The notes under the pieces are model-generated. The model was not told the origin of the DNA. It made no database searches and worked only from the letters and a program-made list of their open reading frames with translations. A DNA stretch of 64,000 nt from Cryoendolithus antarcticus (taxonomy: Eukaryota; Ascomycota; Dothideomycetes; Cladosporiales; Cladosporiaceae). Location of the stretch: NCBI GenBank assembly GCA_002077065.1, contig NAJO01000045.1, positions 1 through 64,000 of the forward strand. Reading direction: 5' to 3'. Both the position numbers and the translations under genes were made by a program. Below are positions 1 through 10,304 of the stretch, piece by piece; the stretch's first letter is position 1; each line of letters starts with the position of its first letter.

Positions 1-98
1 TAACCCTAACCCTAACCCTAACCCTAACCCTAACCCTAACCCTAACCCTAACCCTAACCCTAACCCTAACCCTAACCCTAACCCTAACCCTAACCCTA
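1..98. repeat. Telomeric CCCTAA repeat array
   Basis: Perfect head-to-tail hexamer CCCTAA (TTAGGG on the other strand) runs from base 1 and breaks at base 99. This is the standard telomere of filamentous ascomycetes, with the C-rich strand reading 5' to 3' into the chromosome, so this is a left chromosome end. About 16 units are seen; assemblies usually truncate the array. Confidence 0.98.
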
Positions 99-1860
99 CG
101 CCGTCTACCTTCGCCGGCGTACCTTTATACCTCTTATAGCCTCCCCGCCTACTTAGCCGTTAGTACGTAGCCCGGTCGGAAGTCGTAGTCTACCGTCCGC
201 TATAGATAGTATAGTATCCTTACGAATACTAGGCTATAGCGGCGTAGGGTCTTTACCTAATATCCGGCGTAGAAAAGCTTCTCGTTCGTCTCGTCTCTTA
301 CCTCCCTCTATAGGACGGCCTCTAGCGCTACCCTACTAATAATATAAGGCCTCGCTATCGTATACGCCTTTCGGAGAACCCTCCTCGTCGCCCTCCTAGC
401 GACCGCGATCCCCGGTAGCTCGCCGTCCTCCTCTATCGTTATATCCGCTAGCCCCTTCTCCGCCGCCTCGCCCGGTCCCGGCCGGATTATAAGGAGTATT
501 TCGCTAGAGAGGAAGCCTCTAAGGTAGATACTCTATCCGGTATATATAATCTATTTTAATACCTCTTACCTCCTCCTCGGCCCCTCTATCGCTCTTCGTC
601 TCTTACGCTCTATTACCTCGGCTACTAGCGTATCTAGGATAGTATCTAGAGTAATCTCCTTAATAGTATCCCCCGCTATTAGCGAGAGGAGGGTAACGGG
701 GATATTTCTCTTCTATAGCGGCTCCGAGAAGATCTATTAGTAGGCCTAATCGATATCCTAAAGTCTATTTACGGAGTATACCTTCTTCTCCTTTATATTT
801 CTACTAGGCTTCTACTCGTTTTCCTAATTATACTCCTTCTTATAGTATATCTATATCTTCTATACGCTCCTTATAATAGTCTTATACTACGAACCGTCCG
901 CGTTTATACCTATATATCGTAGCCCGTTAGTATATACGTTTATACTAGGGTAGGGAGGATTAGAGGGACGGGGAAAGGAGATATTATATACTCTTCTCGC
1001 GATTTCGGGGATACGGTCTATACTATCTATAATAGCTTACGCCTACGACTCCGATACGCTTACGTAGTAGTTCTAGAAGTAGCTCTTTACTAACTTCGGA
1101 GGGATAGCGACGTAATAGCGCCTATATATAGCGATCCGATATTACGGTAGGTAATTTAGATACTCTAAGATAATATCTATTACGTAGCGGGAGGGTCTAC
1201 TAGCGGCCGTAGGGTAGGCCTTCGCGGGATCTCTACCTAGATAGGTAAGGCCGAGTATTACTATAATTAAGGAAGTCTTAGGGTTAATAGTATATAGGAT
1301 ACGTAGAGTACTACGTATAGTATAGTCTATTCCGGGCGTAATATAGCTAGTCTTAGCGATACCTTAAAGTCTATCTTATATAATTATACGTATATTATAA
1401 CGACGATATTAAATATATATAATAAGATATAAAGGTATAGAGAACGGGTAGTTATAGAGAATTAGCTAGGGTATCGTTCCTATATAGGAATAGTATATTT
1501 ATATCGAAAATCGTAGGTAACTATAGTTAGCTAACTATAGTACCTTTTTAGGCGCTAAGCCTTTAACGTTTTGTAAGAGCAATAGGTAACTATAGTTATA
1601 GTTATTCGTAGATTAGTTATAAGGGTTAGCCTATATAGATTATAGTAATTTATTAATTTATTACTAATTATTAGTCCCCTAATCGCTATTTTATAGTAGG
1701 TAAGCGAAGACAGGTACCCCGAGCGCGCTAGGGCGTAAGGTCTATATAGGGGATTTAAGCGAAGGCGGGCGCGTTCGCGCGCGGATTGATCGTAAGAGGT
1801 ATATCGTTCTCGGAGATATCTAGAAGAATAGCCTATAGAAACATCGAAGGAAGGAATGAG
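99..1860. other. RIP-saturated AT-skewed subtelomeric relic
   Basis: No gene is present. TA steps are extremely common, while CA and TG are absent on the + strand from base 1 to about 1570 and rare until about 1860. CpG remains frequent and unmutated. That is the footprint of repeat-induced point mutation acting on CpA on both strands, which implies the segment was once a duplicated element such as a transposon or subtelomeric repeat. I could not identify the ancestral element. Normal dinucleotide composition returns within roughly 50 bp after 1860. Confidence 0.85.
1516..1598. repeat. Inverted and direct short repeats at the inner edge of the RIP block
   Basis: Bases 1516-1544 form a near-perfect palindrome (GGTAACTATAGTTAGC and its complement, with one base missing in the right arm). 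The first 14 bases recur exactly as a direct repeat at 1585-1598. They lie where CA and TG first reappear. They may be terminal sequences of the decayed element, but RIP also creates TA-rich pseudo-palindromes, so this is tentative. Confidence 0.5.
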
Positions 1861-3597
1861 GACCCTACGCTATACCTACCTTCGCGAAGGAGCGTAGCTT
1901 GCACGTACACTGAAGAAGTGAAAAGCAACGGCATAGATCCTCAAACCCGGTCTCACGCTGCTTAAGAAAGAGCCGGGAGTGCGATCCTACACTACCGAGC
2001 TTCGGCGCACTGCGCGCACGAGAAGACCATGAAGACGAAGGACAACATGACCCGAGAGACGAGTTCAAGGCTCATAGAAGGCTAGCGCAACGGTGCGCGG
2101 CCAAGCGTGCAGCGCCAGCAAGAGACCCGAACAAGCTATAGGACGGGGTCCACGCATGAGCTGAGGAGGCCTCTCGAGGCAGGACGTGGAGCTGCCACTA
2201 CTTCGTAACCAGGTTGCGAGCTCGGACAATCACATTCACAACCTGCTGCAAACTGCGCAGGTTGTGCCGCGCACCCACCTCAGGGCGAATGATCTTTGGC
2301 ACCGCGAAGAGCAACGCGAGATTTTCAGGACTGGTTACACTCGACTGGACCGACGCGCATGCATTAGGCAGTCCTAGCGCCTCCACGACCCGTATTCTTG
2401 CGACGTCCGAGGACTCGCAGCGATCGTGCAAGCGGCCTGCGACAATTCTTCACGCAGATCCTAGCATCACGTTTAGATGCGCATTCCTATCGTCGAACAG
2501 TCTGCTAACATGAATCACGCGAGCGAACGCGACCCTGCGTGTCTGGTGTCGAGCTCTCTACCGCCCTGATGGCTTTGTCTGCCGCCCGATCTTCCGGCAT
2601 CGGTATGTGTAGTGCCCATCCACAGATACTACGACTCCTGCGAGGCCCTCTTCACAGAGCGATACATTGCTTCCATCCCATGATCTGACTTCTCCGCGTG
2701 GCGGAGTTCGCGAACAGTAAGAGCCCGTGAACGACTCGTCAGCCAGCGATAAGACGAATTCGCGCTGAACAGCCCATCGTTGGCTCCGCAAACATCCCGC
2801 GGTCGATGTAGTGGCGAATGTGTTACAGTAGGTGGCTGGCCATGAACTGCGAATCGTCCACCGCTCCTATTCGCCAACACCTAAACGACTCTCGCTAGCG
2901 CTATCGAAAGCAGCATGGACAAGAGCCGATGCGCCGGCGTTCTCCAGACTCACGATCTGATTCCGGAGCGCTCTGTTCTATTATCAACCATTCACATGTC
3001 CAAGCACTCAGGGGGATGCCAATCAGTCACCTTCTGCGGGAAGTATGTCAACCTGCGCCGGTGGTGAGATCTGTGCTGCTTTGGGCCGGAGGAGTACCGG
3101 CTTCGAATAAAGTTCCCCGCCACGAACGTGGTACGATGGAATTTTGAAACACGATCTATCAATGGCACTCGTTCCTGCAGTTCCCACATGGTCTTTGACT
3201 GTACTCCGAGGATCTCCGAAATCAGTTCTTCAACGGCTCACAACGTCGACCCTGAAGGCGCAAATAAGCGGCCAACTCCGCCAGCTTGACTGCATATTCC
3301 ACGTGGACCATGCCTGTCGACCGTCCCTGATGTCGATTCCTCGTCGCTCCGGTCTGCTTGGCAATGTTCAGGAGGTGAGTAAGGCCTGACTCCCGAATGG
3401 CATGGCACACGCGCACAGATGCAAGCGGATACATGCGTGCGGCAAAATGAGACTTCAAACTCCATTTTCCACCGGCATACTTCGGCACGGTCTCGTACAT
3501 AACCCATCCTCATGCGCAATCGGACACGCATGTGCTTCAGCATGCGCAACCGACGCACACAAACTTCATCACAGGAGTGTGCCACTAGCGAAGCAAC
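1861..3597. other. Gene-free stretch next to the RIP block
   Basis: Composition is ordinary and not RIP-affected. Only short, mutually overlapping reading frames occur on both strands, none with a recognisable motif, signal peptide or splice pattern. The last few hundred bases presumably hold the promoter and 5' leader of the acyltransferase gene that starts at 3598. I see no RNA gene here. Confidence 0.5.
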
Positions 3598-5415
3598 ATG
3601 ACAGTCGCACATCTTGCGACTCTCGGCCAGCGCCTGCGCGAGACCATTGGCGAGCGCCTACACGCATTGCCACTGCCACCATCGATCTCGCGCGTTCTGA
3701 CGTTTCAAAACCTCACGGGATGGCCACCAGAGAAGTCGACGAGAGATACGGCGTGGCTGGATGGCCTCCGCGGTGTTGCGGCATTCCTAGTCATGATCGG
3801 TCATTTCGGTCCGACATTCTGGAGTCCGATGACCTACGAAGCTCCCTATGGCGCGAACAACAAGGGTATGCAAGGTGGAGACGACAACCCACGATATCCA
3901 ATGAATGACATCTTCCGACTCCCACTGCTGCGCGTCTGGTTCTCATCGGGTCATGCGCAAGTGTCCATCTTTTTCGTCTTGTCAGGCTTTGTCCTGAGCT
4001 GGAGTCCATTGCGCAGCATGCGTCAAGGTCAGAGTCAGAACAGCACACTCGGCCAATCGCTCAGCTCAGCTGTGTTCCGCCGATGGGTTCGGCTGTATCT
4101 TCCATGCTTTGCCATCGCTTTCTGGCAGCTATGGGAGTTTCGGGCTGGATGGCGAGTCATGGCCGGGGTCCCCAACGAGGAGTATATCTTCATGCAAATT
4201 TGGGACTTTATAAAACGCAGCGCGCGGTTTGCGAATCCTTTCTGGATCAACCGACGGGATAATCAGTACGTCCACGCATACGACTGGACCATGTGGACAA
4301 TACCGCACGAGTACGCAGGCTCCTTGATGGTCTTCCTCACTGTTCTCGCCATCAGTCGTATCAAGAAGGCCTGGAAGCGAACAGTAGTACTGTCCATGTT
4401 GGCGACAGTGGCATTAGTAGCAGCGCAGTGGGACTTCTGGCTGTTTGCCACAGGAGTGCTCTTTGCCAACTATGTGGTAGCGCAGGGTGGTTTCGAGAAA
4501 CTTGATCCAAGCAGGCTGCAACAATCAATGTGGCTCGCCGTACTTCTGATTGGTCTTCTCCTAGCTGGCGTTCCGCCGCGCCTGGATGTTTACTACGATC
4601 GCCCCGATTACGAGTGGCTCGACGTGTTCACACCCGAAGATTGGCAGGACATTGAAGGCGGTGGACGCCTCTGGTGGTGCTGGGGCGGGATTCTATGCGT
4701 AATCAGCTTTGCGCATCTACCCTTGGCAAGGAGATTCTTCGAGCTTCCCTTGATGCGGTACATGGGACGGATCAGCTATATGCTGTACCTCGTCCATCGG
4801 ATTGTGCTCAATCTTGTGGGCGGACGATTGACTACAGCGGTGTACAAGACTTTCGGAAGAAGCGGCTACATTGACATTTCGAAAGCTGCAGATGGCTCTA
4901 TCAAAGCAGGAGGCAACTTCGGCTTCAGGTGCACTACCTACTTCATCTACTTGATCTTGCTGCTGGTCATAGTTCCACTTGTCTTCCTGGCGTCGCATTG
5001 GGCCGAGGTTTTGATCGATGCACCCAGCACTCGGCTGGCACGCTCGATTGACACGTGGTTCGTGAAAGGCGGTGCAGACCATACACAGACAGAGAAGACT
5101 ATGGAGGAGCTGGAGACGCTTCCGACTCACTCGGTGTCGCTTCCGATTCACGCGCCGGATCATACCAGGAGTTATATAGATGCGCCATCACCGAGCAGCC
5201 GAGCGGCGGATGAGGCCGACCTCCATATCAAGGGTTATACCGATATGTCACCATCGAGCAGCCGAGCGGCGGATGAGGCGGACAATCATACCAAAAGTTA
5301 CACCAGTACGCCATCATCGAGTAGCCGAGCGGCGGATGAGGCCGACGATGAGGACGCACCACTCCTTGCTGAGGATCCCTTTCACGTTGGTACTAGCGAG
5401 CGGCAGCATGTGTGA
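3598..5415 (+). CDS. Membrane acyltransferase, acyltransferase-3 family
   Basis: An intronless frame of 605 aa starts at ATG 3598. It shows the acyltransferase-3 (PF01757) layout: a first membrane segment with DGLRG at residues 55-59 and the conserved His about residue 69, a second with FFVLSGF (125-131), several further hydrophobic helices, and a late motif MGRISYMLYLVH. Family members transfer acyl groups from acyl donors to sugars, lipids or secondary metabolites at membranes; the substrate cannot be told from sequence. After the last helix comes a hydrophilic tail of about 120 residues with three tandem 21-residue repeats (521-583) sharing SSRAADEAD. It is the most telomere-proximal intact gene, about 1.7 kb from the RIP block, and its neighbours give no pathway clue. 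Confidence 0.88.
   Translation: MTVAHLATLGQRLRETIGERLHALPLPPSISRVLTFQNLTGWPPEKSTRDTAWLDGLRGVAAFLVMIGHFGPTFWSPMTYEAPYGANNKGMQGGDDNPRYPMNDIFRLPLLRVWFSSGHAQVSIFFVLSGFVLSWSPLRSMRQGQSQNSTLGQSLSSAVFRRWVRLYLPCFAIAFWQLWEFRAGWRVMAGVPNEEYIFMQIWDFIKRSARFANPFWINRRDNQYVHAYDWTMWTIPHEYAGSLMVFLTVLAISRIKKAWKRTVVLSMLATVALVAAQWDFWLFATGVLFANYVVAQGGFEKLDPSRLQQSMWLAVLLIGLLLAGVPPRLDVYYDRPDYEWLDVFTPEDWQDIEGGGRLWWCWGGILCVISFAHLPLARRFFELPLMRYMGRISYMLYLVHRIVLNLVGGRLTTAVYKTFGRSGYIDISKAADGSIKAGGNFGFRCTTYFIYLILLLVIVPLVFLASHWAEVLIDAPSTRLARSIDTWFVKGGADHTQTEKTMEELETLPTHSVSLPIHAPDHTRSYIDAPSPSSRAADEADLHIKGYTDMSPSSSRAADEADNHTKSYTSTPSSSSRAADEADDEDAPLLAEDPFHVGTSERQHV
5158..5346 (+). repeat. Three-copy 63-bp in-frame tandem repeat
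   Basis: The string GAGCGGCGGATGAGG recurs at exact 63-bp spacing (5201, 5264, 5327) inside the 3' end of the acyltransferase gene. Copies differ at several positions but each encodes SSRAADEAD. The period is 21 codons, so copy-number change would keep the frame. Confidence 0.9.
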
Positions 5416-6057
5416 GAAGTTAGATCATAGTCAACCACAGCACATCTTCCAACCGATGTCCGGCGACGTGAGTTCCATCTCGAGCCATAATCGCTCTCAT
5501 CGTGTATGTCCAGTGATTTATTCCTTCGCCCAGTGTGATCGACCGCCAGTCAGGGCCCAGTGGATCCAATCCGCAACGGTGACAAGTTTGGCGATGACCA
5601 TTTCGACGCAAGGGCACGGTTGATCCTGCAAGCGAGCGCTTCTCCCGCTGGCGTAGGTATCTCATCTGGCCCTTGGGGAGTCGAATGGCCGGGCACGCAG
5701 CACTGGGAAGCGCTGTTGTAGACGGAAGACGCCATTTGGAGCAACTGTTGGATAGGAATCTTACTTTGGCCTGCATCACTGCAGAACCGTAGCGATATTT
5801 ATAGTTCCAGAGAGTGAGAGAGGTGTAGGGCATTTCCGTCAGCAATCATGTTCAGTGATTGCTCGCAGACGCATGTAGTTCGAAGCAAGTAACAACCTCG
5901 GCATCCGATGAGGTCGACGCGAGTGCACTACGGCACCTGTCACTCTTCAGCCCGAAGTATATCACATACGACAGCCTGTAACTGTCGGGCTGCTGTAACA
6001 TTCTCACTCTATACTACCACGATTACTCTTCGCTTCGCGAACCATCCTCCCGTCAAC
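5416..6057. other. Intergenic region, no gene seen
   Basis: It lies between the acyltransferase stop and the ATG of the ABM-domain gene. Small overlapping frames exist but carry no family motif. The last 100 bases are pyrimidine-rich with short CT runs, typical of a fungal promoter and leader. Confidence 0.4.
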
Positions 6058-6501
6058 ATGTCATCAAGTGAAGTGAACATTGTCGCACTGATGCGACCCC
6101 GGCAAGGTCAAACTCAGAAGGTAGACCGAAGTTCAAACACCCACTGTAGCGGCCTGGATGCTGAGCGAGAACAGGTGCTAGATCTGATCCAGGAGGCTGC
6201 AAATCACGTCGAGAAGAACGAGCAGGGGACCGATCGCTACGAGATCTACTCTTCCTTGCGCCCGAGCAAAGAAGGCACTGACACCATCTGCATGGTTGAG
6301 AGGTATGCTATTCTCGTGGCAGCCTGGAAGACCATCTAGCTGACTGGCTCAAGATATAAGCACAAGCAGGCGTTGAAAGAGCATGGCGGAAGCCAGCCTT
6401 TCCAGAAGTTTCAGAGCGAGCTTGCCAAGCAGGACCTTTTACTGGCGCCCGCCGTCATTCATGTTCTAGCCCGGCGGGGAGGGTTCACTTCTCGACTCTA
6501 G
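6058..6501 (+). CDS. Antibiotic-biosynthesis-monooxygenase (ABM) domain protein
   Basis: Two exons, 6058-6302 and 6354-6501, join across a 51-nt intron (GTATGC donor, CTGAC-like branch, AAG acceptor) to give 130 aa. Without splicing the frame stops within the intron; after splicing it continues ERYKHKQAL...H and ends GGFTSRL, matching the ABM fold pattern of an N-terminal beta strand (VNIVALMRP), the E-x-Y helix, and a helix carrying a conserved His. ABM proteins are small cofactor-free dimeric ferredoxin-fold enzymes or heme-degrading/quinone monooxygenases; many fungal copies are uncharacterised. The start is chosen at MSSSEVNIV because the upstream in-frame extension is low quality. Function beyond the fold is unknown. 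Confidence 0.75.
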
Positions 6502-6577
6502 GTCCGCGGTACAATTGCAGTCACTAAGTGATGTATTCAGGCTTCTCGTGTTCATGATCACAGGATGCGATACATCT

Positions 6578-6870
6578 TCACGCTAGTACGGCGGCGATGA
6601 GCCTCTTGTATCTATCCACCGCAGCGAGGAGATCCCCGACCGTGACATACTCATGATCCGATTGCGCCACGACAGTTCTGCCTGGATCGTACAGATAGCG
6701 CTTCTGACTACCCTGTAGACTGACCAAATCAGTGCCGTACGAGCAGACGGCAGTCTCAAAGCCTGCCACACGTATCAGCATGTTCGTAACAGCAGGTCAT
6801 CAGCAGTCCGCACACCTTCGACATCGTGATCAATCCGCACAGGATTGATGTCATAATTAGCCCAGTTCAC
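6578..6870 (-). pseudogene. Decayed C-terminal fragment of an M20 peptidase / acetylornithine-deacetylase-like gene
   Basis: The minus-strand frame ending at 6578 keeps the C-terminal signature of the M20 family: YGTDLVSL, a QKRYLYDPG block, a small-residue stretch ending in a conserved His-Glu (HEY), then VGDLLAAVDRYKRLI. The residues just upstream (PVRIDHDVEGV) lie in another frame ending near 6775, so at least one frameshift separates them. Nothing recognisable as the catalytic metal-binding domain is found further upstream up to 7125. Intact relatives are above 400 aa and hydrolyse N-acyl amino acids. This copy is truncated and frameshifted. The upstream limit is approximate. Confidence 0.65.
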
Positions 6871-7125
6871 GCTGGGCCACTGGGATCCGGAAGTCACGGG
6901 CTTCGTCGAAATGGCTATGATCATGGTGCTGATCACGTGGTGCGTGACTGGCAAGACTAATATCAAGCTTCGTCGCATCCGAAAGGCTCGGATCTAGGTG
7001 ACGAAACGGGGTGATGCGGTGGTGGAGCAGCTGCAGTCGGCGGCGGCAAGGAAATTGCACAGTCTGAGCAGAGAACAAGGCCGCCTGCAGGCAAAGGTGG
7101 TGGCATGCTTAGTTGTAGTGTCGAT

Positions 7126-8786
7126 CTAGTGCTGTGCATTGAGATATGTGTTGATTCCCAGGCATGTCACCATGACGCACAGTCCGTAGAATGCGAGTGC
7201 TAAACTGAGCTTGCGCAGTAAGTCTCTGCGGTACTGTCGTCCTTTCGCTTTGGGGTTCCAAGTGTCCCGCCAACTGCCTGGAGCAGTGATCGGCGAACCT
7301 GCCTCATCCCCTGACTCTGACGACGAACCGTCGTAGTCTTCGTCATCATCCTCCTTCATTAGCCGTTGGTGATGGGGAGAGTCTGGGCTGCTGATCTTGT
7401 AGTAGAACAGACCGGGCAATATGAACGAGATCGAGGTACTGCCAGTAGAGCCGACATAGGCCAGCACCTTGTCCAGACTGCTGACCGTCATGGCGACGAT
7501 GTACGACAGAATGATGATGCTTGTCGTAATAACGGCAAAGCGCAGCTCTGACATCTCCTCAGGCTTGGATCGGCTGGGTACTTTGCCAGATGACTGATTA
7601 AGCAACGAACTCCTGCTGGGACTACCAGATGCCGGGGTGAATTCCTGCGTTCGCTTTGAGGCCGGGCGCCACTTGCTGACAGCGTCGACGCTGGCGCGGC
7701 AAGGGTGAACCTGAAGAGGGTAGGAGAACATGACCAGGACGACAATAGCTGCGCGACCAACTGTACTTGCGAGGTTCGGGACATACTGCGAGACGATGTT
7801 GCCGACAACGTTGTCACCGAACGAAAGGTAGCCTGTGATCGCAACAAGAACGTAGATGCTGGCCGCAGTGCCGATGGAAGCCGTGACGACCCCTGTTGTG
7901 CGAATATGGCGGTTGTCCTTGATCTCGTTGAGAATGGAGAACATCTGGCAGTAGTCAGTGACTTGCCCAATTGATGTTGTTGGCCCATTGACTCACGTTC
8001 TGGTGGCATGTGTATGCGAAGACGATGACTGGGAATGATGCGAGGACTTCGATGACGCCTTTCGCGCGCACTACGTCGACATTGCCGCGCTCAGCGAGCG
8101 TGTCGCCTGCAGCAAAGTGGTAGACAACGAGGACCACCAGGTAGGCGATTGAGACTAGCGCGATGACTGAAGTGTACTTGAGACTGTCTAGTCGTCGCAA
8201 GAATGATAGAGGGATCACGATGAGCCTGGTGTTGACATCAGTATCCTTGCACATGATCCATGAGAATAGATTCTGCTCACATGAATGCCGTGACCCAGAA
8301 ATGGCGATCGACCAAGTAAGAAGCGTCGCCGGGATCGCCAAACCCACGCACTACTCCCGGCATGAGGTCTCCAATGATGATCAGGTAGCTCACACCAACG
8401 CCGAAGCACTTGATCGATATCGCCGCGTCAAACAGCACCGCCGCATTCGGGTATGTGATCTGACTGAGCGCGAAGAAGCTCGATGCTCCTCGATCAAGGT
8501 ATCGCGCGCACTGTGTCTGTAGATAGAGTCCAAAGCCCGCCGTAAGCCCAGCCCATAGTATGATGATTGTACCCAGCACTATGCCCATATTCGACATGGC
8601 ATGCGGCATTGCCAGCACTCCTGCCCCAACGATCGTATTCAACAGGTTGATCACCGAGGACGCCCATGATGCATTCCCTGCCACGCCATTTTCTTTGCGA
8701 TGTCGCCGTCGGCCATTCGAGGCAAGCGATGGTGAGCGAGAATCATATCCAGTCGCCTCGCCAGGTATTGCAGCGTATGAGGCCAT
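7126..8786 (-). CDS. Vacuolar amino-acid transporter, AVT5/6/7-like (AAAP family)
   Basis: Three exons on the minus strand (8786-8281, 8225-7997, 7944-7126) with introns of 55 and 52 nt; both have GTGAG donors and YAG acceptors and the joined frame gives 517 aa. The N-terminal region carries the family hallmark INLLNTIVGAGVLAMPHAM in the first membrane segment, followed by about ten further hydrophobic helices and a FAYTCHQN motif just before the second intron. The loop between helices 8 and 9 is long and Ser-rich, and a second acidic loop (EDDDEDYDG) follows. Yeast Avt5-7 relatives move amino acids across the vacuolar membrane by proton coupling, Avt6 exporting acidic residues. Vacuolar location and direction are inferred. 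Start ATG 8786 gives a normal cytosolic N-terminus. Confidence 0.88.
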
Positions 8787-9233
8787 GGCGATTGTCTGCG
8801 CCGATTGGCACTTCGAACCACAGGTATCCTATCGCGAGGGCGGCATTGGTCGCGTGCACGTGGCGTGAACGTGGGCTATTGTGCCACCGATTGAGGGAGA
8901 GTCTGGAGAGTGCGAGAATGTAGTGATGGGTATGCGATTTCGATAGTCAGCTTCAATCGTGAAGAGGTCCTGGCCATGAACTATGCAAGTTCTAATCGCT
9001 AAGACGCCATCTCAACCACCAAGGGTTCGCGCCAAGGCCGAAGTTGTTGCACTCGGCGGGCTCGGCTTACCGAGCCGTGAACTGCCATCTCGCGTTGACT
9101 GCACGAATCATTCCACCTTTCCAACTCGCGCGTGGGATACGGTTATGATGTCGGTAGCGCGATGATGGCAGGGTCGAAGACGGCGCCATAGTCCGCCCAT
9201 GAATCTCATAATTCGGCCTTGACCCATACAACC
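8787..9233. promoter_or_regulatory. Divergent promoter region between the transporter and RO10-like genes
   Basis: About 450 bp separate two genes transcribed away from each other, so both promoters must lie here. I see no TATA box at a convincing position and no coding motif in the short frames that cross it. Confidence 0.45.
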
Positions 9234-9839
9234 ATGGCGGACCACCAAACTGTTAAAGACCTGCAGGCACGACTCAATCGCCTCACATTCGCTATTCACG
9301 GGGACGACAGCGCCGGAACTGGACTACCATTGTCAACACAAAATCATGGCTCACATCCGGCAGGACAGATCAAGGACCTACAGAGGCAGCTACAGTCTCT
9401 CGCATCGCGATCTGGAGCTGTGAACGAGGTCCTGCAACTTCAGGCCAAATATCCTGAAGTCCTGTCTCCGCCCACATCGAATGTCACACTTCCACCAGCA
9501 GCTCTAGCAGCGTTGGTCGTATCACACGCTCGTCTCTATGAGAATCTTTCCGCGCAACTGAACACACTGCAAACATTATCGATCCCGGACGCAGCACCTT
9601 TGACCGCCCTTTCTGCCTTGCAACCACGGATCTCGAAAGCTTCAGACAGACAGCAGCAGCAAGCTCGAGAATTTGCTGAGTTGCGTGCCAGAAGTGCTGC
9701 TGTAGTGGAACAGTGGTACGTTGGTGGAGTGCTGGGCATGGGCGAGAAGTGGGCAGAGTGGGAGGAAAGATTACGTGACGTTGAACTCACAGTGAGACGA
9801 ATGGAAGGCGCTGCGAAGAGGGAGAGAGGGTTGGTGTGA
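9234..9839 (+). CDS. RO10-like nuclear distribution / dynactin-associated protein
   Basis: An intronless 201-aa frame starts at MADHQTV (ATG 9234; an upstream TTG is not a credible start). It is almost wholly helical: LQARLNRL near the N-terminus, RLYENLSAQLNTLQTL mid-protein and a C-terminal heptad-rich helix ending in EERLRDVELTVRRME. The pattern resembles the fungal nuclear distribution protein RO10 family (Neurospora ro-10; size about 24 kDa), related to the small p22/p24 dynactin shoulder subunit that helps link dynein to cargo and nuclei. The assignment rests on overall resemblance, so a generic coiled-coil protein is the alternative. Confidence 0.6.
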   Translation: MADHQTVKDLQARLNRLTFAIHGDDSAGTGLPLSTQNHGSHPAGQIKDLQRQLQSLASRSGAVNEVLQLQAKYPEVLSPPTSNVTLPPAALAALVVSHARLYENLSAQLNTLQTLSIPDAAPLTALSALQPRISKASDRQQQQAREFAELRARSAAVVEQWYVGGVLGMGEKWAEWEERLRDVELTVRRMEGAAKRERGLV

Positions 9840-10304
9840 GCAGACTGGCATCACTAATGGACGAACGAACTGGTGTCATTGCCGACTATTCACGTCAATC
9901 CACGCCATTCATGCAGCAGTGGACGAGCAGCATACAGTCACCGGCACTGCATCATCTGGCGCGCGCATTGCGCAAGGCGTCTCGCGTGTCGAAAGATGAC
10001 AATCTTACACGAGGCGCCGCTACTCAGTGCACCAAGCGGCTATTACTCCATGCAGCAGATTGACTGGCTTGTGAGCATATAGCCACGCCCTCTACACAGC
10101 CAAGGTCCGTGTCGCTCGTTACGGGTTGCTACTTGTGTCGGCTTGACTGCAAGGCCACTCGCGTGGACTACTATCAACGACATACAGCAGTCGGCGGGTG
10201 AAACACGTGCCTTACTGCAGGGCTAGGCAGAACTTGCCGTGTGCGAGGATAGATAAGGGGAAGCAGTCGATAGCTGGCGCGACAGCCAAAGTGAATTCAC
10301 CCGA
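9840..10304. other. Convergent intergenic region
   Basis: It holds the 3' ends of the RO10-like (+) and RIO1 (-) genes. The short + frames at 9836-10082 have no recognisable motif and look like chance openings. No RNA gene seen. Confidence 0.4.

Noticed and set aside
99..1860. An identifiable transposon gene in the RIP block
   Set aside because: Mutation is too complete to read a family by eye; no reading frame of useful length survives.
5158..5346. CRISPR-like array
   Set aside because: The units are adjacent, in frame and coding, with no spacers; the organism is a eukaryote.
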